Both the position numbers and the translations under genes were made by a program. A stretch of DNA of 64,000 nucleotides. Source: Butyrivibrio sp. Lineage in GTDB: Bacteria > Bacillota > Clostridia > Lachnospirales > Lachnospiraceae. Shown here piece by piece: positions 44,475 to 53,020 of the stretch (position 1 is the stretch's first letter; every line of letters starts with the position of its first letter). The stretch is from positions 1-64,000 of the forward strand of contig SVFV01000010.1 in the NCBI GenBank assembly GCA_015056655.1, read 5' to 3'. The notes under the pieces were generated by a model. The model did not search any database and was not told the DNA's origin. It worked only from the letters and a program-made list of their open reading frames with translations.

Positions 44475-45602
44475 TTGGGAAACAGGCATTACAGAAACTA
44501 CGATAATTTATATGTTGGAAGAAAAAAGCCGCGCAGGAGAAGGAGAAGAAAACAGGGACTTTATATAGCTGCAGCGGTATCAATAGTATTAGTAATAGCA
44601 CTAATGATTGGCTTGCTGATTAAGGGAATCAGCAGGGGAAAAGAAAGTAAAGAAGAAGTAGCTCTCGCTGAACCTGTTATTTCAGAGGAAGTAGTTCAGG
44701 AAGAAGAAACCAAAGAGGAAGAGGTAACCGAGGAAGAAACAGAGGAAAAAGAAGAGACAAAAGAGCTCTCACCCGAGGTTGCAAGCTTTAATCCTGGTTA
44801 TGAGGTTTCTGGCGGCAATGCAAAAGAGATAGTAAATGAGGAAGTGATTAGTGAGAATGCGCTCCTCATTGATGTTGATTCAGGAGAGGTTATTGCTAAG
44901 AAGGCTTCTGATACAACAATTTCACCTGCATCAATGACTAAGATACTTACAGTTCTTGTGGCAGCTGAGCATGTAGATAACCTTGATGACACCTTTACTA
45001 TCACAAGAGATATCACAGATTATGCGTATTCAAACGATTGCAGTATTGTGGGATTTGAAGTCGACGAACAGGTAACTGTAAGGGATCTTTTATATGGAAC
45101 AATACTTCCTTCAGGTGCAGATGCAGGAGTTGCTCTTGCAGAATATGTAGCAGGCTCTCATGAAGCGTTTGTTGAAATGATGAATGAGAAGCTTTCAGAG
45201 CTTGGACTTTCAGATACAGCTCATTTCACTAACTGTGTTGGTATATATGATGAGGATCATTACTGCACATTGACAGATATGGCAATGATTCTTAAGGCAG
45301 CTGTAGAAAATGATCTTGCAAGAGAGGTTCTTTCAGCTCATTCCTATACAACAACAGCTACTGAGCAGCATCCTGATGGAATAACAATTTCCAACTGGTT
45401 CCTCAGGAGAATAGAAGATAAGGAAACCAATGGAGAAGTTATGTGTGCTAAGACTGGATTTGTGAATCAGTCCGGATGCTGTGCAGCAAGCTACTCTGTT
45501 TCCAAATCAGGTGGACATTATATCTGCGTTTCAGCAAATGCATGGAGCTCCTGGCGTTGCATCTACGATCAGGTAGCTATTTACGAACAGTACTTATCAT
45601 AA
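44475..45602 (+). CDS. D-alanyl-D-alanine carboxypeptidase (peptidase S11) with TTG start
   Basis: 375 aa. A strongly basic cytoplasmic N terminus (KKPRRRRRRKQG), one membrane helix (about residues 28-50), a Glu-rich spacer (about 55-95), and an S11 domain follow. Its SxxK is SMTK (about 155), the SxN-equivalent motif is SGA in PSGADAG rather than SGN, and KTG is present (CAKTGFVNQSG). It trims D-Ala from peptidoglycan stem peptides. The start is TTG at 44475, 6 nt after the TPR lipoprotein. Confidence 0.86.
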   Translation: MGNRHYRNYDNLYVGRKKPRRRRRRKQGLYIAAAVSIVLVIALMIGLLIKGISRGKESKEEVALAEPVISEEVVQEEETKEEEVTEEETEEKEETKELSPEVASFNPGYEVSGGNAKEIVNEEVISENALLIDVDSGEVIAKKASDTTISPASMTKILTVLVAAEHVDNLDDTFTITRDITDYAYSNDCSIVGFEVDEQVTVRDLLYGTILPSGADAGVALAEYVAGSHEAFVEMMNEKLSELGLSDTAHFTNCVGIYDEDHYCTLTDMAMILKAAVENDLAREVLSAHSYTTTATEQHPDGITISNWFLRRIEDKETNGEVMCAKTGFVNQSGCCAASYSVSKSGGHYICVSANAWSSWRCIYDQVAIYEQYLS

Positions 45603-45607
45603 AAATA

Positions 45608-45632
45608 GGCTTCCCAATTTGGGAAGCCTTTC
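45608..45632. terminator. Terminator between the carboxypeptidase and the PH-domain gene
   Basis: GGCTTCCC and GGGAAGCC form an 8-bp stem with loop AATTT, followed by TTTCT. AAAAATA precedes it, so it may work in both directions. Confidence 0.75.
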
Positions 45633-45640
45633 TGCTTTAA

Positions 45641-46090
45641 TCAGTCATTATCAGCCATTCCGTCACCGTCTAAATCAACATCACCCATACCAAAGCTGAT
45701 ATCCTGCATATTAACTGTGCGGCGGCGAATTCTTGCTCTCTCAGATTCCTGATAGATGAAATCCTTTATCTCTCTGCCATGCTTTACATTTTTCATAACA
45801 ATGGTCTTATCTGTGACATCAGATGTAAAGCAGGTAATAGTGGATAAGCCTGCCATTCTCTGGAAGAATGAGCGTGTAAGCTCTACGTCACTTATTCTGT
45901 ACATAAAACAGTCATCCTCTTTTATGTTAAGAAAACCAGAAACAATCGTGAGCACGTTGTTGTAGATTTCAAAGTGCTTGAAAGGCCACGGAATTCCAAA
46001 TAAGAGAAGTCTTCCGTATTCCTTGTACTGGAGATCGCCTTTTGCCATTATGGATGCCTCATTCTGGGCTGCGTTAGCTATTTTGCTCAT
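45641..46090 (-). CDS. Bacterial PH-domain protein with a C-terminal calcium-loop-like motif
   Basis: 149 aa. The central 90 residues (LTIVSGFLNIKEDDCFMYRISDVELTRSFFQRMAG and on) resemble bPH_2 domains. The last residues DVDLDGDGMADND match an EF-hand/dockerin-type calcium loop (D-x-D-x-D-G-x-x-D). There is no signal peptide. The combination is unusual for a cytoplasmic protein. It is a single gene on the minus strand facing the GGDEF/EAL gene. Function unknown. Confidence 0.7.
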   Translation of the reverse strand: MSKIANAAQNEASIMAKGDLQYKEYGRLLLFGIPWPFKHFEIYNNVLTIVSGFLNIKEDDCFMYRISDVELTRSFFQRMAGLSTITCFTSDVTDKTIVMKNVKHGREIKDFIYQESERARIRRRTVNMQDISFGMGDVDLDGDGMADND

Positions 46091-46229
46091 TACTAATTCC
46101 TCACTTTGTATTAAAATATAGTTGTATATATTATTCCGTTTAACATATAATTTTTATCAGTATAACATAGTTATCATGGCGCTGTTAAGTGCATTTAATG
46201 GGGGAATATTGTATGGGAGGAGTAATGGT

Positions 46230-47882
46230 ATGTCAGAGCCTAAGGGAAATTATGACACTATAAGCAAAATCTATGACACATTCGCGGTTACTTCCAAAAG
46301 TAGATATGTTTATGTCTATGATATCGAGAAGAATATTTCCAGATGGTCAGAAAATGCAGTCAAATATTTCGGTCTTCCGGGTGAGCTTGTTTATAAGGCT
46401 GACCAGGTGTGGGAAACTCACATTCATCCTGAAGACAGAGAAACCTACAGAGAGCATCTGAAGGTTGCTTTTGATGGAGCAAGAGTTAATCCCAGCTTTG
46501 AGTACCGCGCAAGAAATAAAAATGGCGAATATGTAGCGTGCTCCTGTAAAGGTGTAGTAATTAAGGACTTCACAGGAAAGGCAGCTTATTATGCATGCTC
46601 ACTTATAAACAGAGGTATCATTGACAGCACTGATCCCATAAGTGGCTTATCCAACCATTATGAAATGCTAAACTACATGCACAGTCTTCAGAACGAACAG
46701 CAGGAATATATACTTCTTCTTGTTAATGTTATCGATTTTGGGGACATTAACAGGCTCTATGGTTATATGTTTGGCAATCGAATGCTCAAATCCATGGCTG
46801 AATATCTCCAGAAGGAAGTGGGAGAAAGAGGCCATGTTTATCGAGGAGACGGAACAATACTCGGAGTCTGCACAAGCAAAATGACTCTGGATGATATAAA
46901 GAACCTTTATATGAATATGCGAAGGTATGTGAGACAGAGCATAAAGGTTGGAACCAGCAGGGTTTCAGCTGAGCTTTGCGGCGGCGTGATTGTACTTGAT
47001 GATGCAGGCGTCGATGTTCATGCGGTTTATACAAGTGCAAAATATGCCCTCGATCATTCCAAAAACAGAAAGCATGGAAATCTTATTATTTTCCATAACA
47101 ATGAAATAGATGAAAATACCAGTACCATAGATCTTGTGGCTGCAGTGAGGGAGAGCGTTCTCGACCACTGCAAGGGTTTTTACTTAAATTATCAGCCTAT
47201 TTTTTCAAAGGACAATGGTGCTCTGAAGGGTGCAGAGGTGCTTCTTAGATGGAGAAGAGAACCCTATGGCGATGTATCTCCAAGCGAGTTCATTCCATGG
47301 CTTGAGCAGGATGAAACCTTCTATGCCCTTGGGACCTGGGTTATAGATAAGGCTATGAAGGACGCCCTTGTTATTTTAAAGGACCATCCTGACTTTTATT
47401 TAAGTATTAACCTGGCGTATATGCAGCTTGAGCGAAGTGAATTCAGAACAACAATAATGGAGCTTCTAAGGGGGAACAGATTTCCTGGTACAGCTCTTTG
47501 CATCGAGCTTTCCAATGTAACAAGAGAGATCAACTTTGACTACTTAAAGAGTCAGGTTATTTTCCTGAAATCCTGTGGAATCAGGATTGCTCTGGATGTG
47601 TGCGACTTTGCCACACTGGACCTGGCCACATCACTTCCTATAAATATCATTAAACTGGGACCGGAAATAACAGAAAACCTGAGCAGGAATCCATTGAGTC
47701 GTCACATGGCAGAGGCTATAACAAGCTTTGCCAAGAACATGAACATGATAGTTTGTGCCACTGGCGTAGGGGATGCTGCTACAGCAGAAAAGCTGGATTC
47801 CTACCAGATTGATGATTATCAGGGCTACTATTATGCGCGTCCCATGAATCTCACAGAATTTAAAAAATTAAGTGTCTATTAA
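46230..47882 (+). CDS. PAS-GGDEF-EAL protein with degenerate catalytic motifs
   Basis: 550 aa from MSEPKGN; GGGAGG lies 9 nt before this ATG, while the track starts 36 codons earlier. It has a PAS fold (about residues 20-125), a GGDEF-like domain (about 140-280) whose signature reads RGDGTILG in place of GGDEF, and an EAL domain (about 300-545). There EAL is EVLLRW, and the Asp-Asp metal pair is replaced (IALDVCDFA in place of DDFG). So neither c-di-GMP synthesis nor hydrolysis looks likely; a receptor or signalling scaffold role is more plausible. The PAS domain suggests a small-molecule or redox input. Confidence 0.8.
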   Translation: MSEPKGNYDTISKIYDTFAVTSKSRYVYVYDIEKNISRWSENAVKYFGLPGELVYKADQVWETHIHPEDRETYREHLKVAFDGARVNPSFEYRARNKNGEYVACSCKGVVIKDFTGKAAYYACSLINRGIIDSTDPISGLSNHYEMLNYMHSLQNEQQEYILLLVNVIDFGDINRLYGYMFGNRMLKSMAEYLQKEVGERGHVYRGDGTILGVCTSKMTLDDIKNLYMNMRRYVRQSIKVGTSRVSAELCGGVIVLDDAGVDVHAVYTSAKYALDHSKNRKHGNLIIFHNNEIDENTSTIDLVAAVRESVLDHCKGFYLNYQPIFSKDNGALKGAEVLLRWRREPYGDVSPSEFIPWLEQDETFYALGTWVIDKAMKDALVILKDHPDFYLSINLAYMQLERSEFRTTIMELLRGNRFPGTALCIELSNVTREINFDYLKSQVIFLKSCGIRIALDVCDFATLDLATSLPINIIKLGPEITENLSRNPLSRHMAEAITSFAKNMNMIVCATGVGDAATAEKLDSYQIDDYQGYYYARPMNLTEFKKLSVY

Positions 47883-47985
47883 TATTTTATTAAGAGTGAA
47901 GCGAGGTCATAGTCTGAGTTTAAAGAGTGATATATAATCTAGGTAGTATGTTTGCATAGAAAGGAACGACTGATAGGGCCGAAAA

Positions 47986-48711
47986 ATGTTCACTTACATT
48001 AAACCCGAATTTATGATCCATGCGTTTTGTCAGCAGCGGGATACAGCACTTGTAGGCCGCAGTATTTGTGTTGCGCGTTTGGGGGATTTCGCAATTACCA
48101 TGGAGAAGGTGAACGAAGAGGCCTTTTCCTTAAGCCTTGAAAATGCTGTCAGCGGATCTTTATATGCAGGGAAAATTTTTAATATCAAGAATATGAATGC
48201 AGAGGATATCACACCCATTGTTGAGGATCTTTTCAGACAGATGCAGGCCATCAATGAAAAGGAAATCTTTGATAACAGGGAGACTATCTGGAAGTGGTAT
48301 GCTCTTAACTGGCTTGATGGCCAGAATATTTCTCTTGACGAGTATATTGAAAGCAGGGTGGGGCAGCATGCGTCTGAGGATGCACCTCACTGGAAAAGCT
48401 TTGAAGAATACATGTCTCATGATTATCTAAATGTTTCAGCAACGATGAACTTAATAGAGAAGTATGCCGATAACGAAGATGAGAAGACGATATACAGAAA
48501 TTTCGTTGCAAAAGATATTGTGGAGATAAGGCAACGTCACTCACTTGAGGCTATGCAGGAGGAACTCGAGTCCGGTAAAAAGGACAATGAGCTTCCTAAA
48601 ACCTATGGCTTTGGCATAGAGGTTGTGGCTGATTCAAGAGATGAAGCAAGAGAAAAGCTTGCCAGACTTTTGGAAAACGTGCCTAAAGGCGAATTCATTA
48701 TCAGAGGTTAG
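47986..48711 (+). CDS. Hypothetical protein
   Basis: 241 aa, acidic and soluble, with no signal peptide. The first 80 residues are strand-rich (ICVARLGDFAITMEKVNEEAF); the rest is helical with many Glu and Trp (IWKWYALNWLDGQ). No motif is recognised. TATAAT at 47933-47938 is a possible -10. The downstream secreted-protein gene starts 18 nt after its stop, suggesting an operon through the MATE gene. Confidence 0.55.
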   Translation: MFTYIKPEFMIHAFCQQRDTALVGRSICVARLGDFAITMEKVNEEAFSLSLENAVSGSLYAGKIFNIKNMNAEDITPIVEDLFRQMQAINEKEIFDNRETIWKWYALNWLDGQNISLDEYIESRVGQHASEDAPHWKSFEEYMSHDYLNVSATMNLIEKYADNEDEKTIYRNFVAKDIVEIRQRHSLEAMQEELESGKKDNELPKTYGFGIEVVADSRDEAREKLARLLENVPKGEFIIRG

Positions 48712-48729
48712 TTTTTTAGAGGAATTTAT

Positions 48730-49179
48730 ATGGGTAAGAACTACATTTATCTAATAGCCGCTATTATTTTTATTGCACTCGTTCCCATAAGGGCGAAGGC
48801 TACTACGATTACGCCAATTCAGGAGGAAGAAGAGGAGATTCAGGTTACAGTGGGCCAGGATGAAGATGGCAATGTCACTGTTACTTATGATGATCATGTT
48901 TTTATCAGAAAGTATAACGGCTGGTATATTCCCTCTGCATATATTTATGATGGTTCTGAGCTTGCAAATCTTCTGGATAAAAAGGTTGCAAATACACGCC
49001 GCACTAGTGTACGATATGACGGATTTCTTTTTATAAGAATGTCAGGCGGCTGGTACAGGCATGAACTGCATTTTAATGATGGACGGGCCCTGGCAAATGT
49101 GTTTAATAAAGCAGCAGGCATTACCAGTACCTACTACAAAGATCAGGAGGTTAATGGTCAGCCTGAAGCAGGACAATAG
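48730..49179 (+). CDS. Small secreted protein with two internal repeats
   Basis: 149 aa with a signal peptide (residues 1-23, RAKA). After a Glu-rich linker come two related units, YDDHVFIRKYNGWYIPSAYI and onward (from residue 53) and YDGFLFIRMSGGWYRHELHF and onward (from residue 96). Both fit YD-x3-FIR-x3-GWY-x7-DG-x2-LAN. The repeat may be a small surface-binding motif. No family is recognised. The RBS is AGAGGAAT. Confidence 0.65.
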   Translation: MGKNYIYLIAAIIFIALVPIRAKATTITPIQEEEEEIQVTVGQDEDGNVTVTYDDHVFIRKYNGWYIPSAYIYDGSELANLLDKKVANTRRTSVRYDGFLFIRMSGGWYRHELHFNDGRALANVFNKAAGITSTYYKDQEVNGQPEAGQ

Positions 49180-49188
49180 AGGAGATTT

Positions 49189-50550
49189 ATGACGCAAAAA
49201 GAAAACAAGATGGGAGTTCTTCCTGTCAAAAGATTGATTATCAGCATGTCACTTCCAATGATGGCATCTATGCTGGTTCAGGCACTTTACAACGTAGTAG
49301 ACAGTATTTTCGTTGCTCAGATTGATGAAGCAGCTCTCACAGCTGTTACTTTAGCATTCCCTTTACAGAATCTGATGATTGCACTTGGATCCGGTACTGG
49401 CGTAGGTATGAATGCTCTTTTATCCAGATCTCTTGGAGAGAAGAGATTTGACAGATCCAATGCTGCAGCTAATACCACTCTTTTATTAACCCTTATCAAC
49501 TACCTTGTGTTCTTGATAGTGGGTCTGTTTTTTGTTGAGCCTTTTATCAGGACACAGACAAGTGATCCCCAGATCATTCAGTATGGAGTTACTTATCTTA
49601 GAATTATTTGCTGCGTATCTATGGGTATCTTTTTCCAGATGACCTTTGAAAGAATGCTTCAGTCAACAGGTAGAACCTTGTTCAGCATGGTTTCTCAGAT
49701 GTCAGGTGCTCTCATCAATATCATAATGGATCCAATCCTTATTTTTGGACTTCTTGGTTTTCCTAAAATGGGAGTTGCAGGAGCGGCAGCAGCTACAGTG
49801 CTTGGTCAGCTTGTAGGTTCATCTATCGGACTTTTCTGCAACCTGAAAAAGAATCCGGAAATTCAGCTTTCACCAAAGCTTATTTTCAGTCCTAAAGCTG
49901 ACATAATTAAGGAAATCTATTTTGTAGGTGTTCCTTCAATTCTTATGATGTCAATTGGTTCAGTTATGACATATATGATGAACCTGATCCTTATAGCATT
50001 TTCAACAACTGCAACAGCGGTATTCGGAGTATACTTCAAGCTCCAGAGCTTCTTCTTCATGCCAATCTTTGGTTTGAACAACGGACTTATCCCTGTTCTT
50101 GCATATAACCTTGGTGCAAGGAAGAAACAGAGAATTGAAGAAGCGCTCAGGTTTGCAATGCTTCTTGCTGCAACAATAATGATAACCGGAACACTTTGCT
50201 TCCAGATAATCCCCAGACCTTTGCTTGGACTTTTTAATGCATCTGAGGACATGATGAAGCTTGGTGTACCTGCTCTTAGAATCATAAGCCTCTCTTTCCC
50301 GATTGCAGGAGTCTGCATCATAATGGGATCTGTATTCCAGGCGTTTTCAGAGAGTTTTTATTCACTTATCGTTTCTGTTGGAAGACAGCTTGTGGTACTC
50401 ATACCTGTTGCATGGCTTTTGGCACAGACTGGAAATGTAAACCTTGTTTGGTTTGCATTCCCCATTGCTGAGATAGCTTCACTTATTCTTTCATCTGCTT
50501 TCTTTAAGAAAGTTCATGGCAAGAAGGTAAAAGTAATTGATGAAGATTAA
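49189..50550 (+). CDS. MATE family multidrug/cation exporter
   Basis: 453 aa with 12 hydrophobic helices in two halves. Family features are the N-terminal LPMMASMLVQALYNVVDSIFVAQ and the second-half SILMMSIGSVMTYMMNLIL. It exports drugs or metabolites in exchange for Na+ or H+. The substrate cannot be inferred. It starts 9 nt after the secreted-protein gene with GAGGAG as RBS and ends at a clear terminator. Confidence 0.93.
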   Translation: MTQKENKMGVLPVKRLIISMSLPMMASMLVQALYNVVDSIFVAQIDEAALTAVTLAFPLQNLMIALGSGTGVGMNALLSRSLGEKRFDRSNAAANTTLLLTLINYLVFLIVGLFFVEPFIRTQTSDPQIIQYGVTYLRIICCVSMGIFFQMTFERMLQSTGRTLFSMVSQMSGALINIIMDPILIFGLLGFPKMGVAGAAAATVLGQLVGSSIGLFCNLKKNPEIQLSPKLIFSPKADIIKEIYFVGVPSILMMSIGSVMTYMMNLILIAFSTTATAVFGVYFKLQSFFFMPIFGLNNGLIPVLAYNLGARKKQRIEEALRFAMLLAATIMITGTLCFQIIPRPLLGLFNASEDMMKLGVPALRIISLSFPIAGVCIIMGSVFQAFSESFYSLIVSVGRQLVVLIPVAWLLAQTGNVNLVWFAFPIAEIASLILSSAFFKKVHGKKVKVIDED

Positions 50551-50564
50551 AAAGAATTAAAAAG

Positions 50565-50597
50565 ATCCCTCGGATTTTCATTTCCGAGGGATTTGTT
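50565..50597. terminator. Terminator between MATE and L,D-transpeptidase genes
   Basis: ATCCCTCGGA and TCCGAGGGAT form a 10-bp stem with an 8-nt loop, followed by TTGTTTT. Confidence 0.8.
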
Positions 50598-50613
50598 TTG
50601 CCTGTTTATATTA

Positions 50614-51297
50614 TTAGTGTACAACAACGGTTGTTCCGATGGTGACCATATCAAAGAGCTGGCAGGCGGCTTCGTGTGGAAGGTTTACACATCCATGTGA
50701 GCCATTTGTCAGGTAGATGTCTCCGCCAAAATTGCTTCTCCAGGTAGCGTCATGGAGACCAATCGCTGCATCTGGTGTAAATCGCATCCATCTGTCTACC
50801 CATACGTTCCAGGTAGGACCTGTCAGGAACTTTCCCGGAGTATGAGTCATTATGGAATACACTCCTGTTGGAGTGTCGTTGCCAGTATTAACGTTGCCAG
50901 TCACACAGGGAGAAGTAAGCTTTAGCTCTCCGTTCTGATAATAGTTAACTGTTTGAGAGGCGATACTTACATCTATGTAGGTTCCGCCACCGGGGAGATT
51001 TGCTATATTTCCACCTGTTGAATTATTGGGCTGGTCTGCCTGATATATGCTGACAACTTCCAGCTGTCCAGAGCAGCTATCTATTTCTTCCTGTTTATTT
51101 TGGAATCTTCCTTTGTTTGCACCATAGGTCACATAGTGTTGATAAAGTACCCCGGGATCATTTCCCAGTTCCGCTACTACATCGGGATATTTGGCAGCAT
51201 AATAGTCGGCATCAAATCCATTAGCATGAACCTGCAAAGTAGCAAAACCAAGGGCTATAACGGTAATTGCGAGGCAGGCAGTCAACTTTCTGGTCAT
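50614..51297 (-). CDS. Secreted L,D-transpeptidase (YkuD domain) with wall-binding segment
   Basis: 227 aa. Signal peptide (residues 1-26, QVHA). A Tyr-rich module FDADYYAAKYPDVVAELGND onward (about 28-70) resembles the wall-associated repeat of other Lachnospiraceae surface proteins. The YkuD domain (about 100-227) contains the catalytic HGCVNLP motif with Cys and the upstream IGLHDATW His. It forms 3-3 cross-links or attaches proteins in peptidoglycan. Short for the family. Confidence 0.9.
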   Translation of the reverse strand: MTRKLTACLAITVIALGFATLQVHANGFDADYYAAKYPDVVAELGNDPGVLYQHYVTYGANKGRFQNKQEEIDSCSGQLEVVSIYQADQPNNSTGGNIANLPGGGTYIDVSIASQTVNYYQNGELKLTSPCVTGNVNTGNDTPTGVYSIMTHTPGKFLTGPTWNVWVDRWMRFTPDAAIGLHDATWRSNFGGDIYLTNGSHGCVNLPHEAACQLFDMVTIGTTVVVH

Positions 51298-51553
51298 AGT
51301 TTATTCCCCCTTCGTGTTTATCATTATAGCCCCTGGAATACCAAAATTGTTTGCTCTGGAAACTATTTAACAAACCTTTAAGACAGTTTATAAACTGATA
51401 ATCTTTTGATTATTTTTTGCGCAAATTTTTACTGCTAAGAAGTTTGATTTTCACTATTATACTTTGGCGGATTTCATGTATACTCTAATCTAGACGATTA
51501 TAAATGGCTGCGAAATTCAAATAAGCCTCATTACATAAAAGGGGGATTTACCT

Positions 51554-53020
51554 GTGAAAAATTACGACATGAAAACAAAGCTTGAAGAAATTGAAAAGGT
51601 AATTAAGAAAGGGCCTTTTTCTGACACCTGGGAGTCACTTTCTGACTACACAGTTCCGAAATGGTATGAAAAACTGAGATTTGGTATATTTATCCACTAT
51701 GGCGTGTTTACTGTTCCTGCTTATGACAATGAGTGGTATGCAAGGAATATGTATGTTAAGGATTCAGTAGCATACAAGCATCATATTGAAACCTATGGCA
51801 AGCATACAGAGTTTGGCTATAAGGATTTCATTCCAATGTTCAAGGCTGAGAATTTTGATGCTGACAGATGGGCAAAGACCTTTAAAGAGGCAGGGGCGCA
51901 GTATGTTGTGCCTGTTGCAGAGCATCACGATGGATTTCAGATGTATGAAACAGAGCTTTCATCCTACAATGCAGCAGATATGGGACCTTGTATGAACTAT
52001 CTTGGTCTACTGAAAGAAAGCTTTGAAAAACAGGATATTATCTTTGGTACATCATCTCACAGAATAGAACACTTTTTCTTTTTGGGTGATGGCAGAGAAT
52101 TTGACAGCGATATAAAGGGTGAATTTAAAAGAGGAGAGTTATACTGGCCCTCAGAAAAGGCCCCCAAAGATTTTGATGCTGCTGACGGAGACTGCGTGCC
52201 TACAGAAGAATTCATGCAGGACTGGCTTGTAAGAAGCTGTGAGATAGTAGAAAAGTATCAGCCAAACATCATGTACTTTGACTGGTGGATACAGAGAGTT
52301 GAGTTAAAGCCGTATCTTCGCAAATTCCTCGCTTTCTATTACAACAAGGCAGCAGAATGGGGAAAAGAAGTAGTAGTTAACTACAAGCATGATGCAATTC
52401 CCTTTGGCATAGCTGTTCCTGATATCGAGAGAGGTCAGCTCGCAAGCCAGAAGCCATACAGATGGCAGAGTGACACAGCTATGTGCTTTAATTCCTGGTG
52501 CTACACAGTTGGAAATAAATACAAAGAGGCGAAGGACATCCTTTGTGATATTATTGATATAGCTTCAAAGAATGGAACAATGCTTTTGAATATTGGACCT
52601 AAAGCAGACGGAACTTTCTCTGATGAGGAGACAGAGATACTTAAGGAAATAGGGGAGTGGATGTCTGTAAATCATGAGGCGATTTTTGACACTAAGCCAT
52701 ATCGCACCTTTGGAGAAGGCCCTACAGCAATTGTAGAGGGCGGCTTTCAGGACGGAAATGTAAAAGAGTTTTCATCTGCTGATTTCAGATTTCTTGCTGG
52801 AAAGGGCTGCATCTATATCATTGCTTTGAGACCTGATGCTGACGGAGAGTACAATGTGAAGTCCTTTGCTAAGAAGCAGGGATCCTTCAACTCTTCAATT
52901 GCTTCAATTACTAATCCGGGAAAAGAAGAAAAGCTTTCCTTTGAGCACTTAGAAGATGGACTGCACATTAAATGCAAGGCTCAGGGAGATAAGCCCGTAG
53001 TATTTAAACTGGAGATTTAA
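51554..53020 (+). CDS. GH29 alpha-L-fucosidase, cytoplasmic
   Basis: 488 aa, GTG start with GGGGG 8 nt upstream. Family markers are WYEKLRFGIFIHYGVFTVPAYDNEWY (about residues 35-60), VAEHHDGFQMY (about 118), and the nucleophile Asp in NIMYFDWWIQ (about 235). No signal peptide, so it acts on imported fucosylated oligosaccharides. The C-terminal 100 residues form a beta domain. Its stop overlaps the ATG of the MBOAT gene by 1 nt (TAATG), a fixed operon arrangement that is odd for a sugar-catabolic enzyme. Confidence 0.9.
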   Translation: MKNYDMKTKLEEIEKVIKKGPFSDTWESLSDYTVPKWYEKLRFGIFIHYGVFTVPAYDNEWYARNMYVKDSVAYKHHIETYGKHTEFGYKDFIPMFKAENFDADRWAKTFKEAGAQYVVPVAEHHDGFQMYETELSSYNAADMGPCMNYLGLLKESFEKQDIIFGTSSHRIEHFFFLGDGREFDSDIKGEFKRGELYWPSEKAPKDFDAADGDCVPTEEFMQDWLVRSCEIVEKYQPNIMYFDWWIQRVELKPYLRKFLAFYYNKAAEWGKEVVVNYKHDAIPFGIAVPDIERGQLASQKPYRWQSDTAMCFNSWCYTVGNKYKEAKDILCDIIDIASKNGTMLLNIGPKADGTFSDEETEILKEIGEWMSVNHEAIFDTKPYRTFGEGPTAIVEGGFQDGNVKEFSSADFRFLAGKGCIYIIALRPDADGEYNVKSFAKKQGSFNSSIASITNPGKEEKLSFEHLEDGLHIKCKAQGDKPVVFKLEI

